From NCBI GenBank assembly GCA_963977185.1, contig CAXBNV010000001.1, forward strand, positions 124,001-188,000: DNA of 64,000 nucleotides, written 5' to 3'. The translations under genes and the position numbers were made by a program. The notes beneath the pieces were generated by a model. It was given only the letters and a program-made list of their open reading frames with translations, did not search any database and was not told where the DNA came from. Below are positions 35,393 to 45,263 of this stretch, piece after piece. Source of the stretch: CAXBNV01 sp963977185. GTDB lineage: Bacteria; Pseudomonadota; Gammaproteobacteria; JAGOUU01. Numbering within the stretch: the first letter of the stretch is position 1; each line of letters begins with the position of its first letter.

Positions 35393-37681
35393 TTGGTTCT
35401 TTCAGTGGATAAATTTTATATTGAAGTAGCCGTTATAGTACCGCTTAAAAAGAACTTTCTTTATTTACCATTAAGTGACACTAATTTCGATGACTATAAA
35501 ATAGGAGCAAGAGTATATGTTCCTTTTGGCGCGAAAAAGAATGTTGTTGCTATTATAACTAATGTAATTAAATCTGATGCAAATTTAATTAAATATGGTA
35601 TATCTAGTTCAAAATTAAAATATGTAACTAGTATTATAGATAATCAAAATATTCTAGATATAAAATTATTACAATTAGCATCATGGATTTCAAATTATTA
35701 TTACGCCCCATTAGGCGAAGTCTTTGCTTTATTTCTACCAAAACAATTAAGAATCGGTAAATTATTAGACAGTATAGATATGTCTTCTAATTTATATATT
35801 AATGTAGATTTAAATTTAATTAAAAAATCGTCTATAACAGAAAAGCAGCTAGATTTATTAACTAAATTAAATGCATGCGATGATGGTTTGAAAGAGGCTT
35901 TTTTATTAGATTTAGGTTATAAAAAAACAAGTATTGATAGTTTGATACAAAAAGGATTTATTTATAAAACAAAGGTTAAATCTAATGAATATCAAAATAA
36001 AATACAAATAAAGAATAATCATTATAATATTGAATTATCTGATGAACAGCAAAAAGCCAGTGATCAAATAATAAATTCTTTAAGTAAATTTCAAGTGTTT
36101 CTGTTATTTGGTATTACAGGTAGCGGTAAAACAGAAGTTTACTTAACAGTTGTAAAATCAATATTTAAAAATAATAATTCACAAAAGCAAGTTTTAGTTT
36201 TATTGCCAGAAATAGGTCTTACTCCACAAATAATTAATAGATTTGAAGCTATTTTTGATGTTCCTATTATGGCTTTACATTCAAAGTGTACTGATACTGA
36301 ACGAGCAAGAAGATGGAGTTATATAAAATCAGGAGCATCATGTATTGTTTTAGGTACAAGATCAGCTGTATTCGCGCCTTTTGTCAATTTAGAATTGATT
36401 GTTGTTGATGAAGAGCATGATTTATCTTTTAGACAGCATGATAAATTTGTCAGATATTGCGCAAAAGATGTAGCTATTATGAGAGCTAAGCAATGCAATA
36501 TACCTATTATATTAGGCTCTGCAACGCCTTCATTTGAAAGTTATCATAATACAGAATTGAAAAAATATCATAAACTTGAGTTAACTAAAAGACCAGGATC
36601 TGGCGTTATGCCTGATATTAAAATCATAGATGTTAAATCAGAAAAATTGCAAACAGGTTTGTCTAACGCTGCAATTAAAGCTATAAAACAGCATCTTTCT
36701 TGTGGTTATAAAGTAATGTTGTTTTTAAATCGAAGAGGATTTGCGCCAATTTTACTTTGTCATGATTGTGGATGGATTGCAAAATGTATTAATTGTGATG
36801 CATCTTTAACTCTACATATGCATAGTAAAAGGCTTGTTTGTCATCATTGTAATTATATAGCAAAATTATTAGAGACATGTCCTAAATGTGGTAGTTTTGA
36901 TTTGAACTCTGTTGGTATTGGAACAGAGCAACTAGAAAATCATTTAAAACAAAATTTACTAAAAGAATTTAATCTGTCATCAGATAATATTATTAGAATA
37001 GATAAAGATACTACTAGTAAAAAAGGTAGTTTAGAGCTGGCCTTAAATAGCATTAATAAGAGCAATAACCCACAGATTATTCTAGGTACGCAGATGCTTG
37101 CTAAAGGACATAATTTTAACAAATTAAATCTAGTAGTAATTCTAGATCCTGATTTTTCATTTTTTAGCTCTGATTTTAGAGCCTCAGAGAAATCTATGCA
37201 GCTATTAATGCAGGTATGTGGCCGCTCTGGAAGAATGCAATCTGGAGGGCAAGTGTTATTGCAGACACATTTCCCAGAGCATGATCTTTGGAAATATGTT
37301 AAAAAATCTGATTATAAAAACTTTGTGTGTAATAGTTTAACCCAGCGATTAAAAACAAACTTACCACCTATAAGCTTTATGGCTTTATTGCGAGTTGAGT
37401 CTAACAAATTTGAAGATGTGATGCACTTTTTGAGTAATGCAAAAAATGAGGGCGCATCTTTAATCAAAAATTATCATTATAAGAATATAATTAATTTATT
37501 AGGGCCAGTACCTGCTCCAATGGCGCGTAAAAATAGTCTATATAGAGGGCATTTATTAATTTTAAGTACTAAAAGACAAGAGTTACATGTGTTTTTAGAT
37601 AATTTAACATATTACTTTAATAGTTTAAAAAAATATAATATAAAATGGTTGTTAGAAATTGATCCAAAGGATATTTATTAG
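35393..37681 (+). CDS. priA: primosomal protein N' (PriA helicase)
   Basis: 762 residues. N-terminal DNA-binding domain, Walker A FGITGSGKTE (about residue 240), VVDEEHDLSF, and zinc-binding cysteine pairs (CHDCGW, CINCD, CHHC, CPKCG), then GTEQLE and ILGTQMLAKGHNF. It reloads the replisome at stalled forks. The 5' end has no ATG: the first codon used here is TTG at 35393, with GTG at 35405 as alternative; neither has a convincing ribosome site. ftsN follows after 12 bases. Confidence 0.95.
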   Translation: MVLSVDKFYIEVAVIVPLKKNFLYLPLSDTNFDDYKIGARVYVPFGAKKNVVAIITNVIKSDANLIKYGISSSKLKYVTSIIDNQNILDIKLLQLASWISNYYYAPLGEVFALFLPKQLRIGKLLDSIDMSSNLYINVDLNLIKKSSITEKQLDLLTKLNACDDGLKEAFLLDLGYKKTSIDSLIQKGFIYKTKVKSNEYQNKIQIKNNHYNIELSDEQQKASDQIINSLSKFQVFLLFGITGSGKTEVYLTVVKSIFKNNNSQKQVLVLLPEIGLTPQIINRFEAIFDVPIMALHSKCTDTERARRWSYIKSGASCIVLGTRSAVFAPFVNLELIVVDEEHDLSFRQHDKFVRYCAKDVAIMRAKQCNIPIILGSATPSFESYHNTELKKYHKLELTKRPGSGVMPDIKIIDVKSEKLQTGLSNAAIKAIKQHLSCGYKVMLFLNRRGFAPILLCHDCGWIAKCINCDASLTLHMHSKRLVCHHCNYIAKLLETCPKCGSFDLNSVGIGTEQLENHLKQNLLKEFNLSSDNIIRIDKDTTSKKGSLELALNSINKSNNPQIILGTQMLAKGHNFNKLNLVVILDPDFSFFSSDFRASEKSMQLLMQVCGRSGRMQSGGQVLLQTHFPEHDLWKYVKKSDYKNFVCNSLTQRLKTNLPPISFMALLRVESNKFEDVMHFLSNAKNEGASLIKNYHYKNIINLLGPVPAPMARKNSLYRGHLLILSTKRQELHVFLDNLTYYFNSLKKYNIKWLLEIDPKDIY

Positions 37682-37693
37682 GACACTAAAATT

Positions 37694-38422
37694 ATGGCAA
37701 AAGATTTCGCTAAGAAAAATAAAAATTATATAAAAGCTCCAACAGCAAGTAAAAAGCCTAAAGAAGATATAAGCAGCACATTGTCACGAAAATTACTGGT
37801 TTTGTTTTTTACTGTAAGTATTATTATTACTTGTTGTCTTATTATTTATATTCAAAATGGTGCTACTTATAGATTAGAAGTTGTTAAGAATAATAATGAA
37901 ACTATATTAAAACCAAAATTTGAATTTTATAAAATTTTACCAAATATGCAGGTAAAACTAGTTAAAGATATAGAAAAAAACAAAAAAACTAAAGAAGGTA
38001 AAAAGATAATTAAAGATACAAAATTAGTTTCTAGTAAAGACATGCAGGTAGTTAAAATTGAAGATTTAAACCCACATTCAGAAAAATTATTACAAAAAAA
38101 ATTGATAACTAATAGAATAGAAACTAATACAAAAGAAAATCAAAGTAAAAAAAGTATAGATAACAAATTTGGAAAAGCTAAAGATATTAATTATGTTTTG
38201 CAATTAGCGTCTTTTAAGCATTATAAAGATGCAGATAATTTTAGAGCTAAATTAATTTTATCAGGAATAGAGGTTAATATATTTAATGTTAAGTTAAATA
38301 ACAATGATGTATGGTATAGAGTTAGAAGCAAAAAAAACGATAATTATCAAGAGATTATAAACTTAAAAGATAAATTACTTGCATTTAAAATAAAAGCCAT
38401 CATATTAAAAGAAATTAGTTAA
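37694..38422 (+). CDS. ftsN: FtsN-like SPOR-domain cell division protein
   Basis: 242 residues: basic cytoplasmic tail (1-33), one membrane span (about 34-52), a lysine-rich periplasmic linker, and a C-terminal SPOR domain from about residue 165 (YVLQLASFKHYKDADNFRAKL; VWYRVRS). SPOR domains bind denuded septal glycan. The position between priA and hslVU matches ftsN in other gammaproteobacteria, which is why that name is preferred over other SPOR proteins. Confidence 0.85.
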   Translation: MAKDFAKKNKNYIKAPTASKKPKEDISSTLSRKLLVLFFTVSIIITCCLIIYIQNGATYRLEVVKNNNETILKPKFEFYKILPNMQVKLVKDIEKNKKTKEGKKIIKDTKLVSSKDMQVVKIEDLNPHSEKLLQKKLITNRIETNTKENQSKKSIDNKFGKAKDINYVLQLASFKHYKDADNFRAKLILSGIEVNIFNVKLNNNDVWYRVRSKKNDNYQEIINLKDKLLAFKIKAIILKEIS

Positions 38423-38452
38423 AATAAATTTATTATAAAGGAGTTGATGCTT

Positions 38453-38995
38453 GTGGAGCAATATAGAGGTACAACGATATTATCAGTGCGCCGTGATAAT
38501 GGAGTTTCATTGGGCGGTGATGGTCAGGTTACATTAGGCAATTCAATTATAATGAAAGGTAATGCTAAAAAAATTAGAAGATTATATCACGGGCAAGTTA
38601 TTTCTGGATTTGCTGGCGGTACTGCAGATGCATTTACTTTGTATGAGCGATTTGAGGCGAAACTAGAAAAACATCAAGGTCATTTAGTAAGAGCTGCTGT
38701 TGAGTTAGCAAAAGATTGGCGCACAGATAAAATGTTAAGGCGATTAGAGGCATTGTTAGCTGTTGCCGATAAAGACAGTTCATTAATAATTAGCGGTAAC
38801 GGTGATGTTATAGAGCCTGAATATGGCATTATGGCTATTGGTTCAGGAGCATCGTATGCTCAGGCGGCGGCAAAAGCTTTAGTAGATAATACTGATTTGT
38901 CAGCAAAAGAAATAGTAGAGAAGTCCTTAATGATCGCAGCTAGTATTTGCTGTTTTACAAATGATCATTTAACTATTGAAGAAATTAATAAGTAA
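38453..38995 (+). CDS. hslV: HslV peptidase subunit
   Basis: 180 residues from the GTG at 38453, 9 bases after an AAAGGAG ribosome site; TTG 38444 and ATG 38447 lie in frame but too near that site. The start gives a six-residue lead (MEQYRG) before TTILSVRR, where the first Thr is the processed N-terminal nucleophile. GDGQVTLGN, GFAGGTADAFTL and IGSGASYAQAAA are all conserved. With HslU it forms an ATP-dependent protease. Confidence 0.96.
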   Translation: MEQYRGTTILSVRRDNGVSLGGDGQVTLGNSIIMKGNAKKIRRLYHGQVISGFAGGTADAFTLYERFEAKLEKHQGHLVRAAVELAKDWRTDKMLRRLEALLAVADKDSSLIISGNGDVIEPEYGIMAIGSGASYAQAAAKALVDNTDLSAKEIVEKSLMIAASICCFTNDHLTIEEINK

Positions 38996-39020
38996 CGCCA
39001 TATTTTCAAGAGGTATTTTT

Positions 39021-40382
39021 ATGTCATCAATGACTCCAAAAGAAATTGTAGAAGAATTAGATAAGTTTATAGTTGGGCAAAGTGAAGCTAAAAGAGCAGT
39101 TTCTATCGCTTTAAGGAATCGCTGGCGCAGAATGCAAGTCGATGAGTCTTTAAGAGCTGAGATAACGCCTAAAAACATTTTAATGATAGGGCCAACAGGA
39201 GTTGGTAAAACAGAGATAGCAAGAAGATTAGCAAAACTTGCTAATGCACCTTTTATTAAAGTAGAAGCAACAAAGTTTACAGAAGTAGGGTATGTTGGCC
39301 GTGATGTTGAGCAAATGGTAAGAGATTTAGCTGCTGAAGCTATAAAAATGACACGTGAAGAGGAAATGGAAAAAGTTAAATCACGTGCTGAAAAAGCGGT
39401 TGAAGATTATCTTTTAGAGTCGTTGTTGCCACAATCAGGAGATGGTGAATTTAATAACGATCCTGAATATTTATTATCTGATGAAAAAGCTAAAAAAGAA
39501 TCATCAACAAGATCTGCTTTTAGAAAAAGGTTACGTGAAGGTGGCTTTGATGATAAAGAAATAGAGTTAAACATTTCTGCGCAATCAGGAATGGATATGG
39601 ATATTATGGCTCCTCCAGGAATGGAAGATTTAACAAATCAATTACAAGGAATGTTTAAAAGCTTATCAGGTAGCAAAACTAAAAAAAGAAAGCTACCAAT
39701 AAAAATGGCAAGAAAAATTTTATTAGAAGAAGAGTCTAGTAAATTAATTAATGATGATGATATCAAAAATAAAGCATTATATAATGCAGAGCAAAATGGA
39801 ATTATTTTTATTGATGAAATAGATAAAATTTCAACAAGATCAGGCGGAGGCAGTGGCGCTGATGTTTCACGTGAAGGTGTTCAAAGAGATTTATTACCAT
39901 TAATTGAGGGGTCAACTGTTACAACTAAATATGGTAGTGTTAAAACTGATCATATTTTATTTATTGCATCTGGCGCTTTCCAGTTGTCTAGACCATCTGA
40001 TTTAATTCCAGAATTACAAGGTCGGTTGCCAATTAGAGTTGAGTTAAAACCATTATCTGCTGATGATTTTAGAAGAATTTTAAAAGAACCAAATGCCGCA
40101 TTAACTAAACAGTATATTGCTTTACTTGCAACAGAAAAAGTTGATGTTGAATTTACAGACGAAGCTATTGATAAACTAGCAAGAGTTGCATGGCAAGTTA
40201 ACGAAAAATCAGAAAATATTGGTGCAAGAAGACTTGCAACAGTGATGGAGAAATTATTTGAAAACTTATCGTATAATGCTAGTGATGAAGCTGGTAAAAA
40301 AGTAGTTATTGATGAACAATATGTTGGTAAATATTTGGATGAAGTAATAGAAGATGAAGATCTAACTGATTATATTTTATAA
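39021..40382 (+). CDS. hslU: HslU ATPase subunit
   Basis: 453 residues from the ATG at 39021, 7 bases after AAGAGG; the upstream in-frame ATG at 38976 lies inside hslV and is not favoured. Walker A GPTGVGKTE, Walker B IIFIDEIDKI, intermediate domain in the middle (about residues 110-235), sensor region ENIGARRL, and C-terminal tail EDLTDYIL that activates HslV. It unfolds substrates and feeds them to HslV. Confidence 0.98.
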   Translation: MSSMTPKEIVEELDKFIVGQSEAKRAVSIALRNRWRRMQVDESLRAEITPKNILMIGPTGVGKTEIARRLAKLANAPFIKVEATKFTEVGYVGRDVEQMVRDLAAEAIKMTREEEMEKVKSRAEKAVEDYLLESLLPQSGDGEFNNDPEYLLSDEKAKKESSTRSAFRKRLREGGFDDKEIELNISAQSGMDMDIMAPPGMEDLTNQLQGMFKSLSGSKTKKRKLPIKMARKILLEEESSKLINDDDIKNKALYNAEQNGIIFIDEIDKISTRSGGGSGADVSREGVQRDLLPLIEGSTVTTKYGSVKTDHILFIASGAFQLSRPSDLIPELQGRLPIRVELKPLSADDFRRILKEPNAALTKQYIALLATEKVDVEFTDEAIDKLARVAWQVNEKSENIGARRLATVMEKLFENLSYNASDEAGKKVVIDEQYVGKYLDEVIEDEDLTDYIL

Positions 40383-40430
40383 ATTATTGCATGCAATAAT
40401 TTTTGTCCCTCTCCAACTTGCAGGAGAGGG
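40381..40430 (+). terminator. two successive hairpins after hslU
   Basis: First: a 22-base perfect palindrome AAATTATTGCATGCAATAATTT (40381-40402) that includes the last two bases of the stop codon and is followed by TTTTG. Second: CCCTCTCC/GGAGAGGG arms (40407-40430) with an 8-base loop and no T-tract. The first alone can work as a terminator; the second is GC-rich against the background. Confidence 0.65.
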
Positions 40431-40460
40431 CATTACTATATACAGGCGAGAAATATTTAG

Positions 40461-41231
40461 ATGAACTCTGAAAAAAAGCAAAATAACCAAGAAAATAACT
40501 ACACCCACTTTGGTTATCAGGAAGTAAAAAAAGAAGATAAAATTTTTAAGGTCAAAGAAGTCTTTGATGATGTGGCAATAAAATATGACATCATGAATGA
40601 TTTTATGTCATTAGGTCTGCATAGAATATGGAAATGGGTTACTTGTAATTTAAGTAATGTAAGGGCTAATCAACTAGTATTAGATTTAGCTGGTGGCACA
40701 GGAGATCTTACTAAAATTTTAGCAAAAAAAGTTCTACCTCATGGAAAAGTAATTTTATCTGATATTAATAGCAGCATGTTATCTGTTGGACGCGATAATA
40801 TGATAGATAATAACTTATTGAATGTGGATTATACCGTTGGTAATGCTGAATGTTTGCCTTTTGCTGATAACATGTTTGATTGTGTGACAATGGCCTTTGG
40901 TTTAAGAAATGTTACAGATAAAGAATCAGCTTTAAAAAGTATTTATAGAGTGTTAAAGCCAGGAGGAAAGCTTCTAGTTTTGGAGTTTTCTAAACCTATT
41001 ATTGGAATTGTTGAAAAATTATATGATTTTTATTCTTTTAATATTATTCCGTATATGGGAGAAATAATTGCTGGTAAACAAGAGCACTATAAATATTTGG
41101 TTGAATCTATCAGAAAACATCCTGATCAAGAAAAATTAAAAAAAATGTTTGAAGAAGCAGGTTTTTTCAAATGTAATTACCATAATTTTAATATGGGTAT
41201 TGTTGCTTTACATACTGGATATAAAGTATAA
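40461..41231 (+). CDS. ubiE: UbiE C-methyltransferase
   Basis: 256 residues with SAM-binding LDLAGGTGDLT, the family motif YDIMNDFMSLGLHRIWK near the N terminus, and FGLRNVTDK. It methylates the ubiquinone (and menaquinone, if present) ring. First gene of an ubiE-ubiJ-ubiB set, as in E. coli and Pseudomonas. Confidence 0.97.
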   Translation: MNSEKKQNNQENNYTHFGYQEVKKEDKIFKVKEVFDDVAIKYDIMNDFMSLGLHRIWKWVTCNLSNVRANQLVLDLAGGTGDLTKILAKKVLPHGKVILSDINSSMLSVGRDNMIDNNLLNVDYTVGNAECLPFADNMFDCVTMAFGLRNVTDKESALKSIYRVLKPGGKLLVLEFSKPIIGIVEKLYDFYSFNIIPYMGEIIAGKQEHYKYLVESIRKHPDQEKLKKMFEEAGFFKCNYHNFNMGIVALHTGYKV

Positions 41232-41828
41232 ATGGAATTTTTTATGGATTTAATTTTTACGCCATTTGAATTAGTTTTAAATCAAATATTACATCAAGAC
41301 CCAAAATATGCTAAATTTTTAGAAAAATATAACAGTAAAATCATTTTAATTAATTCGGTCTATATTTATATTAAAAAATCAGGGCTTAGTTTTTCTTTAT
41401 CTATATCAAAACCTTCACAGCAACCTGATTTAGTTATTAAATTTCTATATACGCAAAGTATTATATTATTAATTGAAACGTTTCAAGATAATATAGATCA
41501 TCAGAAATTAGATTTAAATGGCGATTTAGGATTAGCACAAGATTTTTTTACGATATTTAAGAATTATGATAGTTTTTATTTAAATAAAATAGCAAAAATA
41601 TTTGGTGATATTTTTTCATATAGTGCAGATTTTGTAGGTAAAGATATAACAAATTCTTTGAAATATAAGCAGGAAAATTTAAAAGACATGTTCGTGTTTT
41701 ATTTGGAAGATGAGCTTCAAGTTATTGCAACAAAAGAAGAGGTGAAAAGCTTTATTTCAGACATTGACAAAATAAGACTTGAATGTGATAGACTTGAGGC
41801 CAGAATAAATAAATTAATGCAAAACTAG
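41232..41828 (+). CDS. ubiJ: UbiJ, ubiquinone assembly factor with SCP2-like domain
   Basis: 198 residues; starts directly on the base after the ubiE stop, though the ATG at 41244 (MDLIFTPFELVLNQIL) fits the family N terminus better. A hydrophobic SCP2-like lipid-binding domain occupies the first 110 residues and a coiled coil closes the protein. UbiJ organises the soluble Ubi complex with UbiK. Identified mainly from position between ubiE and ubiB and from the fold outline. Confidence 0.85.
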   Translation: MEFFMDLIFTPFELVLNQILHQDPKYAKFLEKYNSKIILINSVYIYIKKSGLSFSLSISKPSQQPDLVIKFLYTQSIILLIETFQDNIDHQKLDLNGDLGLAQDFFTIFKNYDSFYLNKIAKIFGDIFSYSADFVGKDITNSLKYKQENLKDMFVFYLEDELQVIATKEEVKSFISDIDKIRLECDRLEARINKLMQN

Positions 41829-41839
41829 GCTATTTTTCG

Positions 41840-43396
41840 ATGAAATTAATTCGTAATTTTTTTAGATTTATCAAAATAAAACATGTAATTTTGAAGTATG
41901 ATTTGTTACAGATAGTCGTTGATTATTCTAATAGTAAATTTATCAAATCTATTAATTTTTTTAACCCATGGCATTATAGTAAAATTTCTAAAAAATATTC
42001 TCAAGGAGTAAGACTACGGTTATCTTTAGAGGAACTTGGTCCCATATTTGTTAAGTTTGGACAATTATTGTCAACTAGACCTGATTTATTTCCAGCATCT
42101 GTAATAGAAGAATTAAGATTACTGCAAGATAAGGTAAAACCTTTTGATACTGCTTTGGTTCATAAAGAGTTAGAACGTTCTTATGGTAAAAATTATAAAA
42201 AGGTTTTTCTTGATTTTAATTATAAGCCAATAGCTGCTGCATCTATAGCTCAAGTACATTTTGCCAAACTACAAGATAACACCGAAGTTGCAGTAAAAAT
42301 ATTAAGACCTAATATTGTTAAACAGATATCCAAAGATGTGGATTTATTAAAAGCTATAGTTAGGGTTTTAGCGTTAGTATGGAGCAACATTAAAAGATTT
42401 AGATTACCAGAAGTGGTAAATGAGTTTGAACGGACATTAGATGATGAGCTTGATTTATTGAAAGAAGCAGCAAATGCCTCTCAATTGAAAAGAAATTTTA
42501 AAGATAGTGACATTTTGTATATTCCAGAAATACATTGGGATTACTGTAGACCAAGTATTTTAGTTGCAGAAAGAATTTCAGGAATTCCTATATCAGATAT
42601 AACAACTTTAAAATCAATTAATACTGACATGAAAGTATTAGCAAAAAGAGGAGTTGATATTTTTTTTACTCAAGTATTTAGAGATAAGTTTTTTCATGCA
42701 GATATGCATTCTGGTAATATTTTTGTTGATGTATCAAATCCAGCAAATCCTAAATATTTAGCAGTTGATTTTGGTATTGTGGGATCATTAAGTTTAGAAG
42801 ATCAAGAATATCTTGCGTTAAATTTTTTAGCTTTTTTAGATCAAGACTATTATAAAATAGCACAGTTACATGTTGATTCAGGGTGGATTAATAAAAATAC
42901 TAGAGTTGAACTATTTGCAGCAGCAATTAGAACTGTTTGTGAGCCTATTTTTGAGAAGCCATTAAAAGATATATCATTTGGTAATTTATTACTTCGATTA
43001 TTCCAAGTGGCGCAAAAATTTGATATGGAAGTGCAACCGCAGTTATTATTGTTGCAAAAAACATTGATATCAATAGAGGGTCTTGGCCGACAATTATATC
43101 CTGACTTAGAGTTATGGGTTGTGGCTAAACCGTATTTACAAAATTGGTTTAAAGAAAGATATAATGTTTGTTCAGCTTTAGAAAAATTCAAAGATAGTGT
43201 TCCAGATTGGCTAAGTTTAGTGCCTGCAATACCTAAATATATAAAAAATAATCTGCTTCATAATTCACAAGATAGCAGTAATCTAGAAATGATTCGAATT
43301 AATAATTTAAATAAAATAAATAATAATTTAAAAATCATGAATTATTTCATAGCCTTAGGAATTTTAGTTGTAAGTGCTTATTTATTTATTAAATAG
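41840..43396 (+). CDS. ubiB: UbiB atypical kinase/ATPase
   Basis: 518 residues of the ABC1/ADCK family. The family-specific KxGQ motif appears as VKFGQLLSTRPD (about residue 72), the Ala-rich loop as AAASIAQVH, and the metal-binding motif as VDFGIVG. Two hydrophobic segments at the very C terminus anchor it in the membrane. Required for ubiquinone synthesis, probably extracting polyprenyl precursors. No tatABC follows; tRNA-Ser is next. Confidence 0.97.
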   Translation: MKLIRNFFRFIKIKHVILKYDLLQIVVDYSNSKFIKSINFFNPWHYSKISKKYSQGVRLRLSLEELGPIFVKFGQLLSTRPDLFPASVIEELRLLQDKVKPFDTALVHKELERSYGKNYKKVFLDFNYKPIAAASIAQVHFAKLQDNTEVAVKILRPNIVKQISKDVDLLKAIVRVLALVWSNIKRFRLPEVVNEFERTLDDELDLLKEAANASQLKRNFKDSDILYIPEIHWDYCRPSILVAERISGIPISDITTLKSINTDMKVLAKRGVDIFFTQVFRDKFFHADMHSGNIFVDVSNPANPKYLAVDFGIVGSLSLEDQEYLALNFLAFLDQDYYKIAQLHVDSGWINKNTRVELFAAAIRTVCEPIFEKPLKDISFGNLLLRLFQVAQKFDMEVQPQLLLLQKTLISIEGLGRQLYPDLELWVVAKPYLQNWFKERYNVCSALEKFKDSVPDWLSLVPAIPKYIKNNLLHNSQDSSNLEMIRINNLNKINNNLKIMNYFIALGILVVSAYLFIK

Positions 43397-43432
43397 CTTT
43401 TTTAATTATGATATAATAGACATGTTTTTAAA

Positions 43433-43520
43433 GGAGAGATGTCCGAGCGGTCGAAGGAGCACGCCTGGAAAGTGTGTATACGGTTTCGTATCGAGGGTTC
43501 GAATCCCTCTCTCTCCGCCA
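43433..43520 (+). tRNA. tRNA-Ser(GGA)
   Basis: 88 nt with CCA. Acceptor GGAGAGA/TCTCTCC, anticodon loop CTGGAAA (GGA), long variable arm, T-loop GGTTCGAATCC. Its last 24 bases are identical to those of tRNA-Ser(GCU) at 6056-6079. It borders the accessory islet on the right. Confidence 0.97.
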
Positions 43521-43856
43521 GTTTTCGAGGTTTTGAAAAAGTAGTAGTATTTTATTTATTGCATTGTTATCCATTTTTTCAACAATTTTCTCAATACCTA
43601 GTGAAGCAATAATTTCATAATAACTGATTATAGTCATTGCAAATATTCCTATTATAATAAGGCAGCTTGTATTTATAACTATGTTTATAAAATACATTCA
43701 TCTATAGTACAGTCTTCTTTTTAAGTTGTTCAGTTGCAATATAAATGTTGTATCATAAGAATCAATGTTATTATAAAAAAATTTAAATGCCATATCTAGC
43801 AATGTTTTTTATATAAGAAGCGATAAATATGGATAATATTGTAAAATTAAAAATGA
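43521..43856. other. 336-base stretch without a supported gene
   Basis: AT-rich DNA after tRNA-Ser(GGA). A minus-strand frame from 43697 codes for some 55 mostly hydrophobic residues but has no stop before running through the tRNA, so I do not accept it as a gene. No repeat of the tRNA end, no integrase remnant and no clear hairpin were found. Confidence 0.6.
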
Positions 43857-44597
43857 ATGGTAAATCTTATGTCAAAAGAATATGTTTTTCATGATTCGCC
43901 AAAAAATAATGAAAAAACAAAAAAGATAGTTCTTGGAATTTCTTCAGACAAAATTTTATTTGTTTACGTTGATATAGATGAACTAAATAAAGTTTTTAAT
44001 GCAAATATGAAAACATTAATGAAGAAGATCTACTTAAATAATCATAGAACGTTTAATATTGATTGCTTATATAGTATTGATGAAATTAGAACCAGTTACT
44101 TAGATACTTTAAATATCATACAACTTTATCAAGTTTTAACATATATTAAAGATATAGAAGATTTATTGCATGATTTTAAAGACATGTTAGTTGATCTTAT
44201 TCAACATATTAACATAAATAATAAAATTATAGATATAAATATAAATGAACTATCTTATCAAAATATTGTAGAAGAGTATTGTCATTTGTATTTGAGATTA
44301 AAAGGAATAACAAGCTATAATTTTAATACTGAATATATCGAATCTGTAAATTTTTCTTTGCATAAGATAATTTATTTTGTCTCTAAAATTCCTGTAATAA
44401 AAACTGATATTGAGCAAAATATTGCAGCTAAGAAACATTTTTCTTTAGATGATGTTTCGATAGAAATAGAAACGTCGGATGATGAGAGTTATCAGCCTCA
44501 GTATCAAACTCACACAACGAACAATTTGAGTTTAGATTTAAGTAATTTAGAGTTTATCAAATACCAAGCATATTTAAATACAAGCAAAAAAAAATAA
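43857..44597 (+). CDS. hypothetical protein, accessory islet gene 1
   Basis: 246 residues, unrecognised. Mostly helical, no signal peptide or membrane span; a Lys-rich start, then IVLGISSDKILFVYVDIDEL (about 23-42) suggesting one beta sheet, long helices (about 75-185) and a disordered end rich in Ser, Asp, Gln and Thr (SDDESYQPQYQTHTT). Start is uncertain: 43857 or 43869 (MSKEYVF); neither has a ribosome site. Confidence 0.55.
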   Translation: MVNLMSKEYVFHDSPKNNEKTKKIVLGISSDKILFVYVDIDELNKVFNANMKTLMKKIYLNNHRTFNIDCLYSIDEIRTSYLDTLNIIQLYQVLTYIKDIEDLLHDFKDMLVDLIQHININNKIIDININELSYQNIVEEYCHLYLRLKGITSYNFNTEYIESVNFSLHKIIYFVSKIPVIKTDIEQNIAAKKHFSLDDVSIEIETSDDESYQPQYQTHTTNNLSLDLSNLEFIKYQAYLNTSKKK

Positions 44598-44703
44598 CAA
44601 TAATAAAGACAGTTATTAGATGGTTTAAAGCTAAATTTAAATAATAATTGATATTAAATTTTATTTATGTTGATATGACAATGGAAAAAAAATTTAGGAG
44701 TAC

Positions 44704-45213
44704 ATGATGCACAAAACAAAATTTGGGCATAATTCAGATTTAGCTATTATAAATATAAATTATATTGATGTTACATGCTCTCGAAAGAATTTATTGATTC
44801 TTGGAGCTGTTGTTCTAGGGATTTCAGGAGGAGCATATACATTAAATCATACAAAATCGTGTAAAGCCCCTTTGGTTTATTTATATAATAAATTAAATAA
44901 AAAACAAGATACACCTGATGTATCAGAATCAATTGTAAAAAAAGAGATTGAAGTAATTGATTCTAACTCTTTTCAAGAATCAGAAATTCAGACAAATGAA
45001 CCTAGTGAACAAAGATTAGACTGTGATGAAACATTAGATGGTAATGAAGCATCAGATTGTGATGAAACATTAGGAAAAATGTTTAATTATAATAGTACTA
45101 GAGAACTTGACGATTATCATATGCCAGATAAAGCTGAAGTTATTGCCGAGCAAGAAAACCACGAGGCTCAAAATCCTGGTATATTCGGTCGTTTATTTCG
45201 CAAATTTCAATAA
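44704..45213 (+). CDS. hypothetical single-span membrane protein, islet gene 2
   Basis: 169 residues, unrecognised. AGGAG lies 3-6 bases before the adjacent ATGs at 44704 and 44707, the latter having the better spacing. One hydrophobic span (about residues 29-47, LLILGAVVLGISGGAYTL) separates a short N-terminal part from an acidic, Glu/Asp-rich domain that carries a repeated DCDETL motif, also seen as a near-repeat in the DNA (about 45018-45072). The end is basic and aromatic (FGRLFRKFQ). Exposure of the acidic part in periplasm or cytoplasm cannot be decided. Confidence 0.6.
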   Translation: MMHKTKFGHNSDLAIININYIDVTCSRKNLLILGAVVLGISGGAYTLNHTKSCKAPLVYLYNKLNKKQDTPDVSESIVKKEIEVIDSNSFQESEIQTNEPSEQRLDCDETLDGNEASDCDETLGKMFNYNSTRELDDYHMPDKAEVIAEQENHEAQNPGIFGRLFRKFQ

Positions 45214-45263
45214 GTATAAATTGTGATTTTTAATATATTGAGGTTTTTGCTAAGATAATTTGA

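Noticed and set aside
43497..43520. Possible attachment site: 24 bases identical to 6056-6079
   Set aside because: Both are the 3' ends of intact serine tRNAs; the identity reflects tRNA homology, and no integrase is present.
43428..43697. Minus-strand 89-residue ORF with a hydrophobic start
   Set aside because: Its last third is antisense tRNA-Ser(GGA) with no stop before it; no ribosome site.
43829..43894. Short out-of-frame ORF (ATG at 43829) overlapping the start of islet gene 1
   Set aside because: Only 21 codons with no ribosome site; could be a leader peptide but nothing supports it.
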